A model generated the notes under the pieces. It saw nothing but the letters and a program-made list of their open reading frames with translations. It did not search any database and had not been told where the DNA came from. Source: Mediterraneibacter agrestimuris (GTDB taxonomy: Bacteria; Bacillota; Clostridia; Lachnospirales; Lachnospiraceae). Taken from it: a DNA stretch of 55,526 bases. The stretch's first letter is position 1. Each line of letters begins with the position of its first letter. The translations under genes and the position numbers were made by a program. Shown piece by piece: positions 43,153-53,032 of this stretch. The DNA lies in contig NZ_CALPDG010000023.1 of the NCBI RefSeq assembly GCF_943193195.1, positions 1 to 55,526 of the forward strand. The letters are read 5' to 3'.

Positions 43153-44472
43153 GTGAGAAAGAAGGCAGCAATTCTATCAGCTTTTATATGGGGGAGCGGG
43201 CAGTTTTTTATCGGCCGGGAGCGGGCGAGAGGTATTATCTTCTTTTTAACACAAATAGCAGTGACAGCGGTAGAATTCTTTACCGGTTATTGGCCGGAGT
43301 GGCTGATGGGGCAGATTGACGAATTTCAGATACGGCTATATGGCGGTTTTTTCACAAAAGGAATCTGGGGATTAATTACACTTGGAAGTAATCCGGGAAA
43401 GGACCATTCAATGATACTATTAATCCGGGGATTACTTATCATATTTGTATTAGTTATAATAGGAGGCATTTGGTGCTGGAATATTATAGATGCATGGAAG
43501 TCAGCGGAAAAAAGAAAAAACAGTGTGCTGATTTCAGAAAACGGATTTAGGAGAAAGTATGCAAAATTATTTCCATATCTTGTTTTATCTCCAATAACAG
43601 TAATTTTTTTAGCAGTTATAGTATTACCAATTATCTGTTGTGTATTGACCGCGTTTACAAATTATAACAGAGATCATTTGCCGCCGGGCAACCTGCTTTC
43701 ATGGGTAGGATTTGAGAACTTCAGGAAGCTGTTTACAATACCAATATGGTCAGATACCTTTTTGAGGGTAGCAACATGGACTGTTGTGTGGGCTGTAACG
43801 GTTACTGTACTGACTTATTTTATTGGGATGTTTCAGGCTATGATATTAAACAGCCAATACGTGCGGGGAAGAAAGATATTCCAGACAATTCTGATTCTTC
43901 CATGGGCGATACCGCAGATGATTTCGTTGATGGTATTTCGTAATTTGTTTAATGGACAGTTTGGACCCATTAATCAAATATTGCTGGATATGGGAATCAT
44001 TTCTGAAAAAATCCCTTTTTTGACAGATCCGCTGAATGCAAGGATTACAGTGATCATCGTAGCTGTCTGGCTTGGAGCTCCTATGTTTATGGTTATGATG
44101 CTTGGAACATTTTCAAATATGGATCAGTCATTGTATGAAGCTGCATCATTAGACGGGGCTGGTAGGATTCAGATTTTTCGGTATATCACATTCCCGCTTG
44201 TCTTTTTAGCTACGGCGCCGCTGTTGGTCATGAATTTGGCAGGTAATTTTAATGGTTTCGGTTTAATCTATTTTATGACAAAGGGAGGACCTACAAATTC
44301 AGAATTACAATTTGCCGGAGATACCGATATATTGATTTCATGGATTTATAAATTGACGTTAGACCAGCGAATGTATAATATGGCGGCGGTAATGAGCATT
44401 CTGATTTTTATTTTGATCGGTGCGGTTTCTTTATGGAACTTTAAACGAACAGCGTCATTTAAAGAAATATAG
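43153..44472 (+). CDS. Sugar ABC permease, MalF-like with N-terminal extension
   Basis: 439 residues. The first 125 form an extra membrane part (FIWGSGQFFIGRERARGIIF, LIRGLLIIFVLVIIGGIW) also found in clostridial maltodextrin permeases. The MalF core follows, with LVLSPITVIFLAVIVLPIIC and the coupling loop EAASLDGAGRIQIFRYITFP that docks the ATPase. Start is GTG 43153 with AGGAGA upstream. It pairs with the MalG-like gene 11 bases on. Confidence 0.9.
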   Translation: MRKKAAILSAFIWGSGQFFIGRERARGIIFFLTQIAVTAVEFFTGYWPEWLMGQIDEFQIRLYGGFFTKGIWGLITLGSNPGKDHSMILLIRGLLIIFVLVIIGGIWCWNIIDAWKSAEKRKNSVLISENGFRRKYAKLFPYLVLSPITVIFLAVIVLPIICCVLTAFTNYNRDHLPPGNLLSWVGFENFRKLFTIPIWSDTFLRVATWTVVWAVTVTVLTYFIGMFQAMILNSQYVRGRKIFQTILILPWAIPQMISLMVFRNLFNGQFGPINQILLDMGIISEKIPFLTDPLNARITVIIVAVWLGAPMFMVMMLGTFSNMDQSLYEAASLDGAGRIQIFRYITFPLVFLATAPLLVMNLAGNFNGFGLIYFMTKGGPTNSELQFAGDTDILISWIYKLTLDQRMYNMAAVMSILIFILIGAVSLWNFKRTASFKEI

Positions 44473-44483
44473 GAGAGAAAAGT

Positions 44484-45311
44484 ATGAAAAAAAAGGGAAT
44501 GATATTATTCATTCATCTGGAATTAATAGTTGCGTCTATAATAGTTCTCGTTCCGGTATTTTGGATTATAATGTCCTCTTTTCAACAGGAAAGCAGCCTT
44601 GTAAGCGCCACATTGATTCCAAAAAGTTTTACATTAGAGAATTATAGACGTCTTTTTGTGGAAACAAATTATATAAACTGGTTTTGGAATACATTAAAAA
44701 TTGCCGCTGTTAATGCAGTTTTTTCAGTGTTCATAGTGATGATTACAGCATGGATCATGTCCCGGTTTCAATTTCGGGGGAGAAAAACAGGTTTGATCAC
44801 AATTTTACTATTATCAATGTTTCCGACATTTTTATCTATGACCGCAGTCTACACGTTATTTCTGACTCTTGGAATGGTGGGCAATCCGGTTTCATTAATT
44901 ATTGTCTATATAGCAGGAGCGATACCGTACAACACCTGGCTGGTAAAGGGATATTTGGACGGGATTCCAAAATCTATTGATGAGGCGGCATATTTGGATG
45001 GATGTGGTAGATTCCAGGCATTTTTTAAAGTGCTGTTACCGGTTTCAAAACCAATTATTACATACTGTGCTGTGTCACAGTTTATGCTTCCATGGATGGA
45101 TTATATTTTGCCTAACATGTTGTTATCATCAAGTGATAAAAACAAAACGCTGGCAGTAGGGCTGTTTTCTATGATTGACGGAAAGGAAAATTCATTCTTT
45201 ACTACTTTTGCGGCAGGAGCAGTTTTAATAGCGATACCTATTACGCTATTATTTATATTCTTTCAAAAATATTTGGTTCAAGGTGTGGCGGCGGGAGCAG
45301 ATAAAGGTTGA
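44484..45311 (+). CDS. Sugar ABC permease, MalG-like
   Basis: 275 residues with six hydrophobic segments and the coupling loop DEAAYLDGCGRFQAFFKVLL. It has the usual MalG-type N terminus (LIVASIIVLVPVFWIIMSSF). GGAGAG precedes its ATG. It forms the channel with the MalF-like protein. No ATPase gene is present in this operon. Confidence 0.92.
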   Translation: MKKKGMILFIHLELIVASIIVLVPVFWIIMSSFQQESSLVSATLIPKSFTLENYRRLFVETNYINWFWNTLKIAAVNAVFSVFIVMITAWIMSRFQFRGRKTGLITILLLSMFPTFLSMTAVYTLFLTLGMVGNPVSLIIVYIAGAIPYNTWLVKGYLDGIPKSIDEAAYLDGCGRFQAFFKVLLPVSKPIITYCAVSQFMLPWMDYILPNMLLSSSDKNKTLAVGLFSMIDGKENSFFTTFAAGAVLIAIPITLLFIFFQKYLVQGVAAGADKG

Positions 45312-45397
45312 GAATATTGTTATTCAAACACATTACTATAAATTCATAAGATGATTGATTTGTGCCGCGACTAAAAGGCGGCGGAATGGAGGTTAAG

Positions 45398-46675
45398 ATG
45401 AAAAGAAGATTAATTGCCTGCGTTTTAGCAGGAGTTATGGCGGCAGCAACAGCAGCATGCGGCAGAGAGATTCCTGTGGATGAGAGTACAGGGGAAGAAA
45501 GTGCGGCAACAGAGCAAAATGATGGGAAATTGGAACCGGAAGATGGAGCAAAACTTATTTTTTGGACAATGGATACAGAGTATGGGGAAGCAGCAGCCCA
45601 GAGGTTTGAAGAATTATCGGGAGTAGAGGTGCAGATAGAAGCAATTGGCTTGGATGGTATCGAAAAAATAATGTTAGATGGTCCATCAGGCAACGGGGCA
45701 GATTTATTTATGGTAGCTCACGATCAGTTTCAGGTTGGATATACGGCGGGAGTATATAAAGAACTGGATACACAAATTTCAAATAAATTACAGGAAGAGA
45801 TTAGTGATGTTGCTTTAAAGACAGTTGAAAGAGACGGAAAGCTATATGGAGTGCCTGTTTCAATAGAAACAAATGCATTGTTTTTCAATAAAGATTTAGT
45901 AGAAGACCCGGAAAATGAATTTGAACAGATGATGGAAGAGGCATTGGATTATAATAAACCACCGCAAAATAAATTCTGGTTTCTGATGTCGCCAAGCGGA
46001 GGATATGCGGTGTATCCATTTTTGACTTCTTTTGGATTTGAATTGTTTGGGGCAACCGGAACAGATGATGAAAATCCGGGCTTTGATACACCAGAGTATC
46101 TGGAAGGTTTAAAATTTCTGGCGGAATTGAAAAAGTATATGCCAATTAGTTCAGAAGACTTGAGGGGAGAAGCAGTCGCTTTTGTGGATCAGAATTTTAT
46201 TGATGGAAATACAGCATATTATCCAAGTGGTCCGTGGACGGTGAAGGCTTTAGAGGATGCTGGTGTGAATTTTGGCGTTTCAAAATTGCCGACGGTTCAA
46301 GGGAATGTTATGAAACCTTTCGCCGGCGTTCAAAATCTTCATGTTTCAGCATATAGCGAATATCCAAAAGCAGCTCAGTTGTTTGCTGAATTTTTAGTTT
46401 CAGAAGAAGGCGCGTCTCTATTGTATGAAAAGGCTGGAAAGATTACTTCCCGTGCAGATGTTTCGGAAGTAGAAGGTTTATCTGATGATGAAAATATGAA
46501 GGTATTTGTGGAGCAATTTCAAGATGCTGTGCCTATGCCGGCCGCAAAGAGGATATCCTACTACTGGACGATAAGTGAGAATGTATTTGGAGCAGTATTT
46601 GATGGTAAAATTACACCGGAAGAAGGTGCAAAGAAAGCACAGGAAGACTTTGAAGCTTTGGTAGAAAGTGAATAG
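45398..46675 (+). CDS. Maltodextrin-type sugar-binding lipoprotein
   Basis: 425 residues. Signal peptide MKRRLIACVLAGVMAAATAA ends at lipobox Cys (TAAC). The mature part is an SBP_bac family fold of the MalE/MdxE type (LIFWTMDTEYGEAAAQRFEE, GNTAYYPSGPWTVKALEDAG, YPKAAQLFAEFLVSEEGA). ATG 45398 is preferred for TGGAGG upstream; the frame is open from GTG 45362. It captures sugar outside the cell for the two permeases. Confidence 0.9.
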   Translation: MKRRLIACVLAGVMAAATAACGREIPVDESTGEESAATEQNDGKLEPEDGAKLIFWTMDTEYGEAAAQRFEELSGVEVQIEAIGLDGIEKIMLDGPSGNGADLFMVAHDQFQVGYTAGVYKELDTQISNKLQEEISDVALKTVERDGKLYGVPVSIETNALFFNKDLVEDPENEFEQMMEEALDYNKPPQNKFWFLMSPSGGYAVYPFLTSFGFELFGATGTDDENPGFDTPEYLEGLKFLAELKKYMPISSEDLRGEAVAFVDQNFIDGNTAYYPSGPWTVKALEDAGVNFGVSKLPTVQGNVMKPFAGVQNLHVSAYSEYPKAAQLFAEFLVSEEGASLLYEKAGKITSRADVSEVEGLSDDENMKVFVEQFQDAVPMPAAKRISYYWTISENVFGAVFDGKITPEEGAKKAQEDFEALVESE

Positions 46676-46686
46676 GGGAGAGTGTA

Positions 46687-47716
46687 ATGCAAAAACCGCA
46701 TGAATATATTTGTGAACAATTTAAAAAGTATGATGCAATTTTATTGGGAGAAGAGCACAGAATCAGGGAAAACCTGCTCTTTGTACAAGAGCTGCTGCCA
46801 TATCTGCTGAAAGCAGGAGTAACAAATGTGGGTATGGAGTTTGGAAGCAGTGAGGTACAAAAAGGACTGGATCAGTTAGTGACAGGGGAGGTGTATGACG
46901 AGCAAAGGGCAAGGGATTTCATGTTTCATTATAATGTTACATGGGCAATGAAAGAATATATGGATATATATAAAGCAGCTTTTGAACTGAACAAATCTGT
47001 CGGTAAAAATAATAAAAAGATGCGGATATTGAATTTGAGTTATCAGTATGACTGGAGTGAATACCGCGGACTGCGTTATCCTGAGGATTCACAGAAGATT
47101 TTTAAGAAGGGAACGATTGAACAGTTCCGGGTGGGGGGTAGTTGAGAAAGAAGTGTTTGCGAAAGGTGAAAAAATTCTTATTCTAACAGGGACGATCCAT
47201 GCGTTTACGAAGTATCAGTACACCGTATACGATGGTCTGGAGGAACATTTTTATCGTTATATTCAAAAGGATTTTGGACATTTATTGTATAAACGGTATG
47301 GAAATAAAGTAGCAACCGTATTGCTTCATCAGAAGTTTCCGAAAAGAATGATGCCAAATTCTGAGAGCCCTTGTAATGGAAAACTTGAGCAATGGTTTTT
47401 AGAACAAGGCGGAGTACCTATGGGGATTGATTTAAATGAAAATTCCGTGGGAGAACTGAGTGAGAAAAGTGATTATAGAATCGGATATGAAGATTTGAAA
47501 CTCCGCAATCTTGCAGATGGATATATTTTCCTGAAACCATTAAAAGAACTTCATGGAGCAACATTGGACAGAGAATTTTTAAAAGGCAGAAATTATGAAG
47601 ATGTTAAACGGAATTTCCCAGATCCTGACTGGCATCCTATACCAAATACAGAGGAAGAATACTGGGAATATCTGGAGGATTTTGTTAGCCTGAAGGATTA
47701 TAGAAAGGGGATATAG
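46687..47716 (+). pseudogene. ChaN/Tiki-like protein, frameshifted at a G6 tract
   Basis: Two open frames together make one protein of about 340 residues. Frame 1 (46687-47145) holds YDAILLGEEHRIREN and GVTNVGMEFGSSEV; after the run of six Gs at 47133-47138 the reading continues in the next frame (EKILILTGTIHAFTKYQY, DWHPIPNTEEEYWEYLED) to 47716. Removing one G restores FRVGVVEKEVF and a single frame. GEEH near the N terminus and the later GTIHAF recall ChaN/erythromycin-esterase-like proteins of the Tiki superfamily, though the match is loose. It lies 11 bases after the sugar-binding protein gene and 3 bases before an esterase. The break may be genuine, a slippage switch or a sequencing error. 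Confidence 0.6.
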
Positions 47717-47719
47717 GCA

Positions 47720-48550
47720 ATGGGAAGAATAGAAACATTCCAGATTTGGATGCCATATTGCAGAGAAGAAAGAACGGTCCATGTTTATCTTCCGGCATGC
47801 TACGAGCAAAAACAAAATGAAAGATTTCCGGTCATATATATGCATGACGGACAAAACATATTTGAAGATAAGGGGGCATTTGGAGGCTGTTCATGGGGAA
47901 TAAAGGAAACCTTGGAATGTATGGAAGAACAAGGGAAAATCGAAGGGATCATTGTTGTCGGAATAGAAAATAACGGAGACAGAAGATTTGAAGATTATTC
48001 TCCTTGGAAAAATACTATGGAAAAAACAACATTTCCGGCTGGGAGTCATGGCGGTGATGGTGAGGAATATGCAGCATTTGCAGCAGGAGAATTAAGGGAG
48101 AGAATAAATGAAACTTATCGAACTTTGACAGACGCAGAGCATACATATGTGTGCGGCAGCTCAATGGGCGGTTTTATCAGCGCTTATATGATGGTCAGGT
48201 ATCCTGAAATCTATGGAGGCGCAGGGATCTTTTCTCTGGCATCATGGTTTGCAGAAGAAATCTTTTTATCAGAGATTAAAAGAAGAGGGGTCAATAAAAA
48301 ACAAAGATACTTTGTACAGGTTGGAACAGAAGAAACCTCCGATACGGAAAATACATGTATGCCGCAGATATATTTAAATAATTCAATACATTATGTAAAA
48401 GCATTATGGGAACAAAACCTTTCTGCCGATCATATTTATTTTGGAGTCGGCGTTGGAGATACACACAGCGAGAGGTGCTGGAGAAAATATATGGAAGCCA
48501 TGTTTTTATTTTTAGTTGAAACGAAGGCGGCTGAAAGGAATATAGGATGA
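47720..48550 (+). CDS. Alpha/beta hydrolase, esterase D/enterochelin-esterase-like
   Basis: 276 residues. RTVHVYLPACYEQ, the oxyanion region FPVIYMHDGQNIFED, nucleophile elbow CGSSMGG (Ser148) and GDTHSERCW with the likely catalytic His. No signal peptide, so it is intracellular. It ends by overlapping the GH13 gene (ATGA). In a sugar operon it may remove acyl groups from imported oligosaccharides; this is an inference from position. Confidence 0.85.
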   Translation: MGRIETFQIWMPYCREERTVHVYLPACYEQKQNERFPVIYMHDGQNIFEDKGAFGGCSWGIKETLECMEEQGKIEGIIVVGIENNGDRRFEDYSPWKNTMEKTTFPAGSHGGDGEEYAAFAAGELRERINETYRTLTDAEHTYVCGSSMGGFISAYMMVRYPEIYGGAGIFSLASWFAEEIFLSEIKRRGVNKKQRYFVQVGTEETSDTENTCMPQIYLNNSIHYVKALWEQNLSADHIYFGVGVGDTHSERCWRKYMEAMFLFLVETKAAERNIG

Positions 48551-50403
48551 ATACAGCAGCAATAATACATGAATCCAAAAGTGCACAGGCATATGCTGTA
48601 GATGGAAGAACGTTACATATCAGAGTCAAAACAGCAAAAGGGGAAGTAACAAAATCTACACTTCTGGCAGTAGATCCGTTTAATTGGATACCAAGGGGTG
48701 ATGGTTCACCGATATATGATTTTGACATACAGTCTATACGTCATATTCCAATGAAAGTAGAACAAAGTACACGGGAATATGACAGCTGGTTTTGCGAGGT
48801 TGGAGAGATTGACTGGGGAAGAACTAAATATTGTTTTATACTGGAAAATAAAGAAGAAAAAATATTGTGGGGATGTCATGGGGCAGTCTCCATCCAAAAG
48901 GAGATGAAGAAGGAAGAAATTTATAATTTGTCGAATTATTTCAATTATCCATATATTAATGAGGAAGATATTTATCATGCGCCACAGTGGGTTAAGGATA
49001 TCGTATGGTATCAGATTTTCCCGGAAAGATTTTGCAATGGAACGCCGGATGATGAAAGAGATGTACTTCCGTGGGGGAGTGACGTGGTGGATGGTGCTGA
49101 GAAAAAATTCGGCGGTAATCTGGAAGGCGTTATCTCGAAACTGGACTATCTAAAAGAAATGGGAATAGGAGGAATTTATTTAAATCCAATTTTTTCTTCG
49201 CCCAGTTCTCATAAATATGACATACAGGATTATTATAAGATAGACTTAGACTTTGGGAATAATGAAATATTTTCCAGATTGGTGAAAGAGGCGCATAAAA
49301 GAAATATCAGGATTATGCTGGATGCAGTTTTTAATCATTGCGGATATTTTCATCCTTTTTGGCAGGATGTATTAACGAATGGTAAAAATTCTAAATATTA
49401 TGAATGCTTTTATATTGTGAATCCAGATAAACCATTAGTATACAGAGAAGAAAATGGAGAAATACCAAATGATTGTCCGAGGGATGTTTTGAATTACAGA
49501 ACTTTTGCCTATACGCAGAATATGCCAAAGTGGAATACAGGCCATCCATTGGTAAGAGAATATCTGTTGGATGTAGCATGTTACTGGATACGAGAATATG
49601 GAATTGATGGTTGGAGATTGGATGTATCCAATGAAGTTTCGCATGACTTTTGGAGAGAGTTTAGAAAGAGAGTAAAAGAAATCAATCCAGATACATATAT
49701 TTTAGGCGAAAACTGGGACAATTCGTATCCATGGTTAAGGGGCGACCAATTTGACGCTGTTATGAATTATGAATTTGCTGTTCCTGTGTGGAACTTTTTT
49801 GGGAAGAATCGAGGTGGAGAGGATTATACAGCAGAGGATTTTCAAAATGCAATTGGTAATTTGCTTATCGAGTATCCGCAAAATGTTACAAATAATCTAT
49901 TGACACTTATCGAAAGTCATGATACTTCTAGAATGTTAGAACTTGTAGGCGGTAATAAGCAGGTACTGCGTTTGGCATATTTGTTTTTAATGACTTTTCC
50001 GGGAAGCCCTTGCATTTATTATGGCAGTGAAGTCGGACTTAGCGGGGGTGAACATAGTAATCGTCAGTGTATGATATGGGAAGAGAATGAACAAGACCGG
50101 GAGCTGCTTTCGGATATTACCAAAATGATTACTTTAAGAAAAGAACATGAGGCGTTGCGGGCAGCAGATTTCAGATGGAAATACTGTTCAAAAGAAATGA
50201 ATACCATTGTATATGAAAAGAAAGCAGGCAGAGAAAGGATTTATGTTATACTAAACAATAGTGAGCGTATCGTACAGATTCCTGTTCTAAAAGAATTGGA
50301 CGGTAAAAAGACGGAAATACTAATGTCAGATGGTGTAAAAGAGAAAAAGGACATCTGGGAAATAAAAGCGTATGGATTTTCCATGATGCTGTTGCGGGAA
50401 TAA
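48547..50403 (+). CDS. GH13 neopullulanase/cyclomaltodextrinase-type alpha-glucosidase
   Basis: 618 residues. Residues 1-130 resemble the N-terminal domain of cyclomaltodextrinases (GH13_20). The barrel follows: VWYQIFPERFCNG, IMLDAVFNHCG, then nucleophile Asp359 in DGWRLDVSNE, acid/base Glu388 in ILGENWDN, and Asp459 in IESHDTSR. It should cut maltodextrins or pullulan/cyclodextrin fragments inside the cell. It has no signal peptide and is the last gene of the LacI-controlled operon. Confidence 0.92.
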   Translation: MNTAAIIHESKSAQAYAVDGRTLHIRVKTAKGEVTKSTLLAVDPFNWIPRGDGSPIYDFDIQSIRHIPMKVEQSTREYDSWFCEVGEIDWGRTKYCFILENKEEKILWGCHGAVSIQKEMKKEEIYNLSNYFNYPYINEEDIYHAPQWVKDIVWYQIFPERFCNGTPDDERDVLPWGSDVVDGAEKKFGGNLEGVISKLDYLKEMGIGGIYLNPIFSSPSSHKYDIQDYYKIDLDFGNNEIFSRLVKEAHKRNIRIMLDAVFNHCGYFHPFWQDVLTNGKNSKYYECFYIVNPDKPLVYREENGEIPNDCPRDVLNYRTFAYTQNMPKWNTGHPLVREYLLDVACYWIREYGIDGWRLDVSNEVSHDFWREFRKRVKEINPDTYILGENWDNSYPWLRGDQFDAVMNYEFAVPVWNFFGKNRGGEDYTAEDFQNAIGNLLIEYPQNVTNNLLTLIESHDTSRMLELVGGNKQVLRLAYLFLMTFPGSPCIYYGSEVGLSGGEHSNRQCMIWEENEQDRELLSDITKMITLRKEHEALRAADFRWKYCSKEMNTIVYEKKAGRERIYVILNNSERIVQIPVLKELDGKKTEILMSDGVKEKKDIWEIKAYGFSMMLLRE

Positions 50404-50457
50404 ACTCTTAAAAAACATGAGCCAGATTATGATGACAAAGAAAGGAAAAAATAAACG

Positions 50458-51090
50458 ATGTCAAATGAAAAGAAACAATTAGATTATTTTTCCATAGATG
50501 GAGTGATTGGCGGCAATCAGGAGTGGTTTCGTAATCTGGTAATGTACATGGGTGGTTGTGCGGCGGCAACGGCATGTGACTGTTGTATTTACTTTGCACT
50601 GAGGAGAGGATTGCAAAACCTTTATCCCTTTGATATTGAAAATCTGAATAAAGAAGATTACATTCAATTTGGAATGAAGATGAAGCCATACATCAAACCA
50701 AGAGTAGGCGGCGTGAAGAAACTTTCTATGTTTATCGAGGGATTTGGCGCTTATCTGGAGGATACCGCAGAAGAAGCCGGAGAAAATATTTCAGAGTACC
50801 GGATGGAAGGATTTTCCGGAAAGCATACCGCAGAAGAGGCTGCAGAGGCAATTAAAGAGCAAATCGATGCAGGATTTCCGGTTCCTTATCTCATGCTCAG
50901 ACATAAGAATCCAAAATACAAGGATTTTGTGTGGCACTGGTTTTTGTGCTATGGATATGAAAAGAAAGATGAGGATTTTCTGATCACAGTGGCTACCTAT
51001 GGAGAATCAACGACATTTTCTTTAAAAGATCTGTGGAACACCGGATATGAGGAGCGGGGAGGACTAATTTTGTACCGGAACCGGGAGTAA
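50458..51090 (+). CDS. Uncharacterised protein with papain/C39-like motif pattern
   Basis: 210 residues, no signal peptide. I do not recognise a named family. It has the order NQEWFRN, MGGCAAATACDCCIYFALR and later FVWHWFLCYGYEK, resembling Gln, Cys, His positions of papain-like (C39-type) cysteine peptidases, followed by a FSLKDLWNT tail. Whether it is catalytic is unproven. It lies 54 bases after the GH13 gene, with GGAAAAAATAAACG before ATG 50458, and may be co-transcribed. Confidence 0.55.
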   Translation: MSNEKKQLDYFSIDGVIGGNQEWFRNLVMYMGGCAAATACDCCIYFALRRGLQNLYPFDIENLNKEDYIQFGMKMKPYIKPRVGGVKKLSMFIEGFGAYLEDTAEEAGENISEYRMEGFSGKHTAEEAAEAIKEQIDAGFPVPYLMLRHKNPKYKDFVWHWFLCYGYEKKDEDFLITVATYGESTTFSLKDLWNTGYEERGGLILYRNRE

Positions 51091-51221
51091 TGTTCACACC
51101 CTGTGGGTGCTCCAGTAACAGAGTAAACTCAGAGCTAGAATTAGATTGATTTAATTGTGGAAAGCGTGATATCCTATTTATATAACTAACTGAATAGAAT
51201 TATAAAAAGGAGGCTGTGAGT

Positions 51222-52199
51222 ATGAAATGTATGAAAAAGTGTATAGCGACAGTTGTTGTGGCAGCAATGCTGGTGATCTTGACAATACCGGTATGCGCAA
51301 AGGATCCCGAAGAGTATATGGATGTGGAGAAAGATAAATGGTATTTTAATTATGTGAAGTATGTTTCAAAACAGGATATTATGACTGGCATGAATGAAAC
51401 GACATTTGCGCCGACAGGAACGCTGGCAAGAGCCCAATTTGCGACAATTTTATATCGAATGGCAGGAAGTCCGAACGTGGATTACAAGAAGGTGTTCCCG
51501 GATGTGGCAGATGAAGAATTTTATTCTGTCCCGGTAACATGGGCACAGCAAACAGATATTATAAAAGGATATGATGAAGGAAACTTTGGTCCCGCAGATT
51601 CTCTCACAAGGGAGCAGATGGTAACTATGATGTATCGTTTTGCGAAAGCGAGTGGAAAGGATGTTTCAGCGCAGAAGGATTATATGTGCTTTCCAGATGG
51701 CGGACAAGTGGCGGGATTTGCTCAGGATGCGATGAAGTGGGCTGTGGCGGAAGAGATTATTCAGGGAAATGGAGAAGGATTGTTAGTACCGGGAGACACT
51801 ATAATTCGTGCGGAGTGTGCGGCGGTCATCGCAAGATATGAGGATGCGAAATCAATATATATGCCGTTATTTGGGATGCATTATACGAATTCTACAAATG
51901 GAGGATTTCCACATACGGCAGTTCTCCGATTAGAAGAAATTGATGATACTTCTTTTAAATTCTCAATTTGGGAAGATATTGGTGAGAGCGGAGAAGTGAC
52001 AGAGAAAGAGGTTATTAGTGAACGAACGGCTGTATTTGAAGATGACAGGCCGGGAATCGCAGTCAGTAGAGAAGGGGATCAGGAACTGCTTCTGGATTGC
52101 AGGAATTTTACCGCCATTACGATTAGCGGATTGGAAGAGGATCTGCCAATGGGCAATACATTTTGTATATTGGGGATTGGTTGGGTGTTTGACGATTAG
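51222..52199 (+). CDS. Secreted protein with three SLH domains
   Basis: 325 residues. Signal peptide CIATVVVAAMLVILTIPVCA. Three S-layer homology units follow (about 35-200): KWYFNYVKYVSKQDIMTGMN with TGTLARAQFATILYRM, then SVPVTWAQQTDIIKGYDEGN with TREQMVTMMYRF, then DAMKWAVAEEIIQGNGEG with IRAECAAVIARY. The remaining 120 residues form a small domain of unknown type. SLH domains tie proteins to cell-wall polymers. ATG 51222 is chosen with AAGGAGG upstream (GTG 51216 is too near). Confidence 0.85.
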   Translation: MKCMKKCIATVVVAAMLVILTIPVCAKDPEEYMDVEKDKWYFNYVKYVSKQDIMTGMNETTFAPTGTLARAQFATILYRMAGSPNVDYKKVFPDVADEEFYSVPVTWAQQTDIIKGYDEGNFGPADSLTREQMVTMMYRFAKASGKDVSAQKDYMCFPDGGQVAGFAQDAMKWAVAEEIIQGNGEGLLVPGDTIIRAECAAVIARYEDAKSIYMPLFGMHYTNSTNGGFPHTAVLRLEEIDDTSFKFSIWEDIGESGEVTEKEVISERTAVFEDDRPGIAVSREGDQELLLDCRNFTAITISGLEEDLPMGNTFCILGIGWVFDD

Positions 52200-52264
52200 G
52201 AAATAAAACTTCGATGATTATATTTGAATTATGTATTTGAAGAGAGTGTGACTGTATTGATGTC

Positions 52265-52469
52265 ATGATGTTAGAAATAAAGGTTAATCTGTGTATCAGA
52301 TAGTCGATTTGTTAGATGCCATGTTGGTTATATCGTGAATATGGTTTATATAGAAAAAATTTACGGGGAAACTATATTTTTGATTACAGGTGATAGAGTA
52401 TATATTAGTCGACAGAAACGAAAAGAGTTTATGAAAAATATAGTGAGTATTTGGGAACTAAGAATATAG
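52265..52469 (+). pseudogene. LytTR DNA-binding domain remnant
   Basis: Short pieces of a LytTR-type domain: a start MMLEIKVNL in one frame, then, after a frame change near 52290, RFVRCHVGYIVNMVYIEKIY, then GETIFLITGDRVYISRQKRK and EFMKN to the stop at 52469. These match the conserved end of LytTR/AgrA-type regulators (RCHxxYxVN, then VYISRQxRKEF). Most of the domain's N-terminal part is missing. No other feature is seen in the rest of 52200-52579. Confidence 0.65.
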
Positions 52470-52579
52470 TGAACCAACTTTAATATTACTTTTAGTATAT
52501 ATGAAAATTGATAGATATTCTGCAAAATTCATTGTATTATTATAGGCACAAATATATAAAATGTCAATTTTAAAGGAGT

Positions 52580-53032
52580 ATGTACTTTGAACCGCCATTT
52601 CATTGTGAGTATGGAACACATATTGAAGTAGGGGCAGATTTTTATGCAAATGCTTACTGTACTATACTGGATGTGGGCAGAGTCATAATCGGAGATGATG
52701 TTTTATTTGGCCCCTGTGTTTCTTTATATACGGCGGGACACCCAATTCACCCGTAAAGCAGGAAATCGGGGTATGAATACGGGATACCGGTTACGATTGG
52801 GGATCGTGTATGGATTGGAGGCAATTGTGTCATTATGCCGGGCGTTTCTATTGGTTCAGATACAGTAATCGGTGCAGGAGGTGTTGTCACAAAAGATGTT
52901 CCTGCCGGAGTCATCGCTGTCGGAAATCCATGTAGGGTAATACGAGAAATTACAGAGGAAGACAGAAAATATTATTATAAAGACAAGGTATTTGATGATG
53001 AAATATGGGAAATTGTCAAAAATACAAAGTAA
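52580..53032 (+). pseudogene. Maltose/galactoside O-acetyltransferase, truncated and with nonsense codon
   Basis: The left-handed beta-helix is clear: FEPPFHCEYGTHIEVGADFY, IGDDVLFGPCVSLYTAGHPI, then the frame meets TAA at 52754-52756 where relatives have Glu (HPESRKSG), and continues: IPVTIGDRVWIGGNCVIMPG, VSIGSDTVIGAGGVVTKDVP, IAVGNPCRVIREI. The N-terminal 55 or so residues are also missing. It cannot give a full enzyme. Confidence 0.85.
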
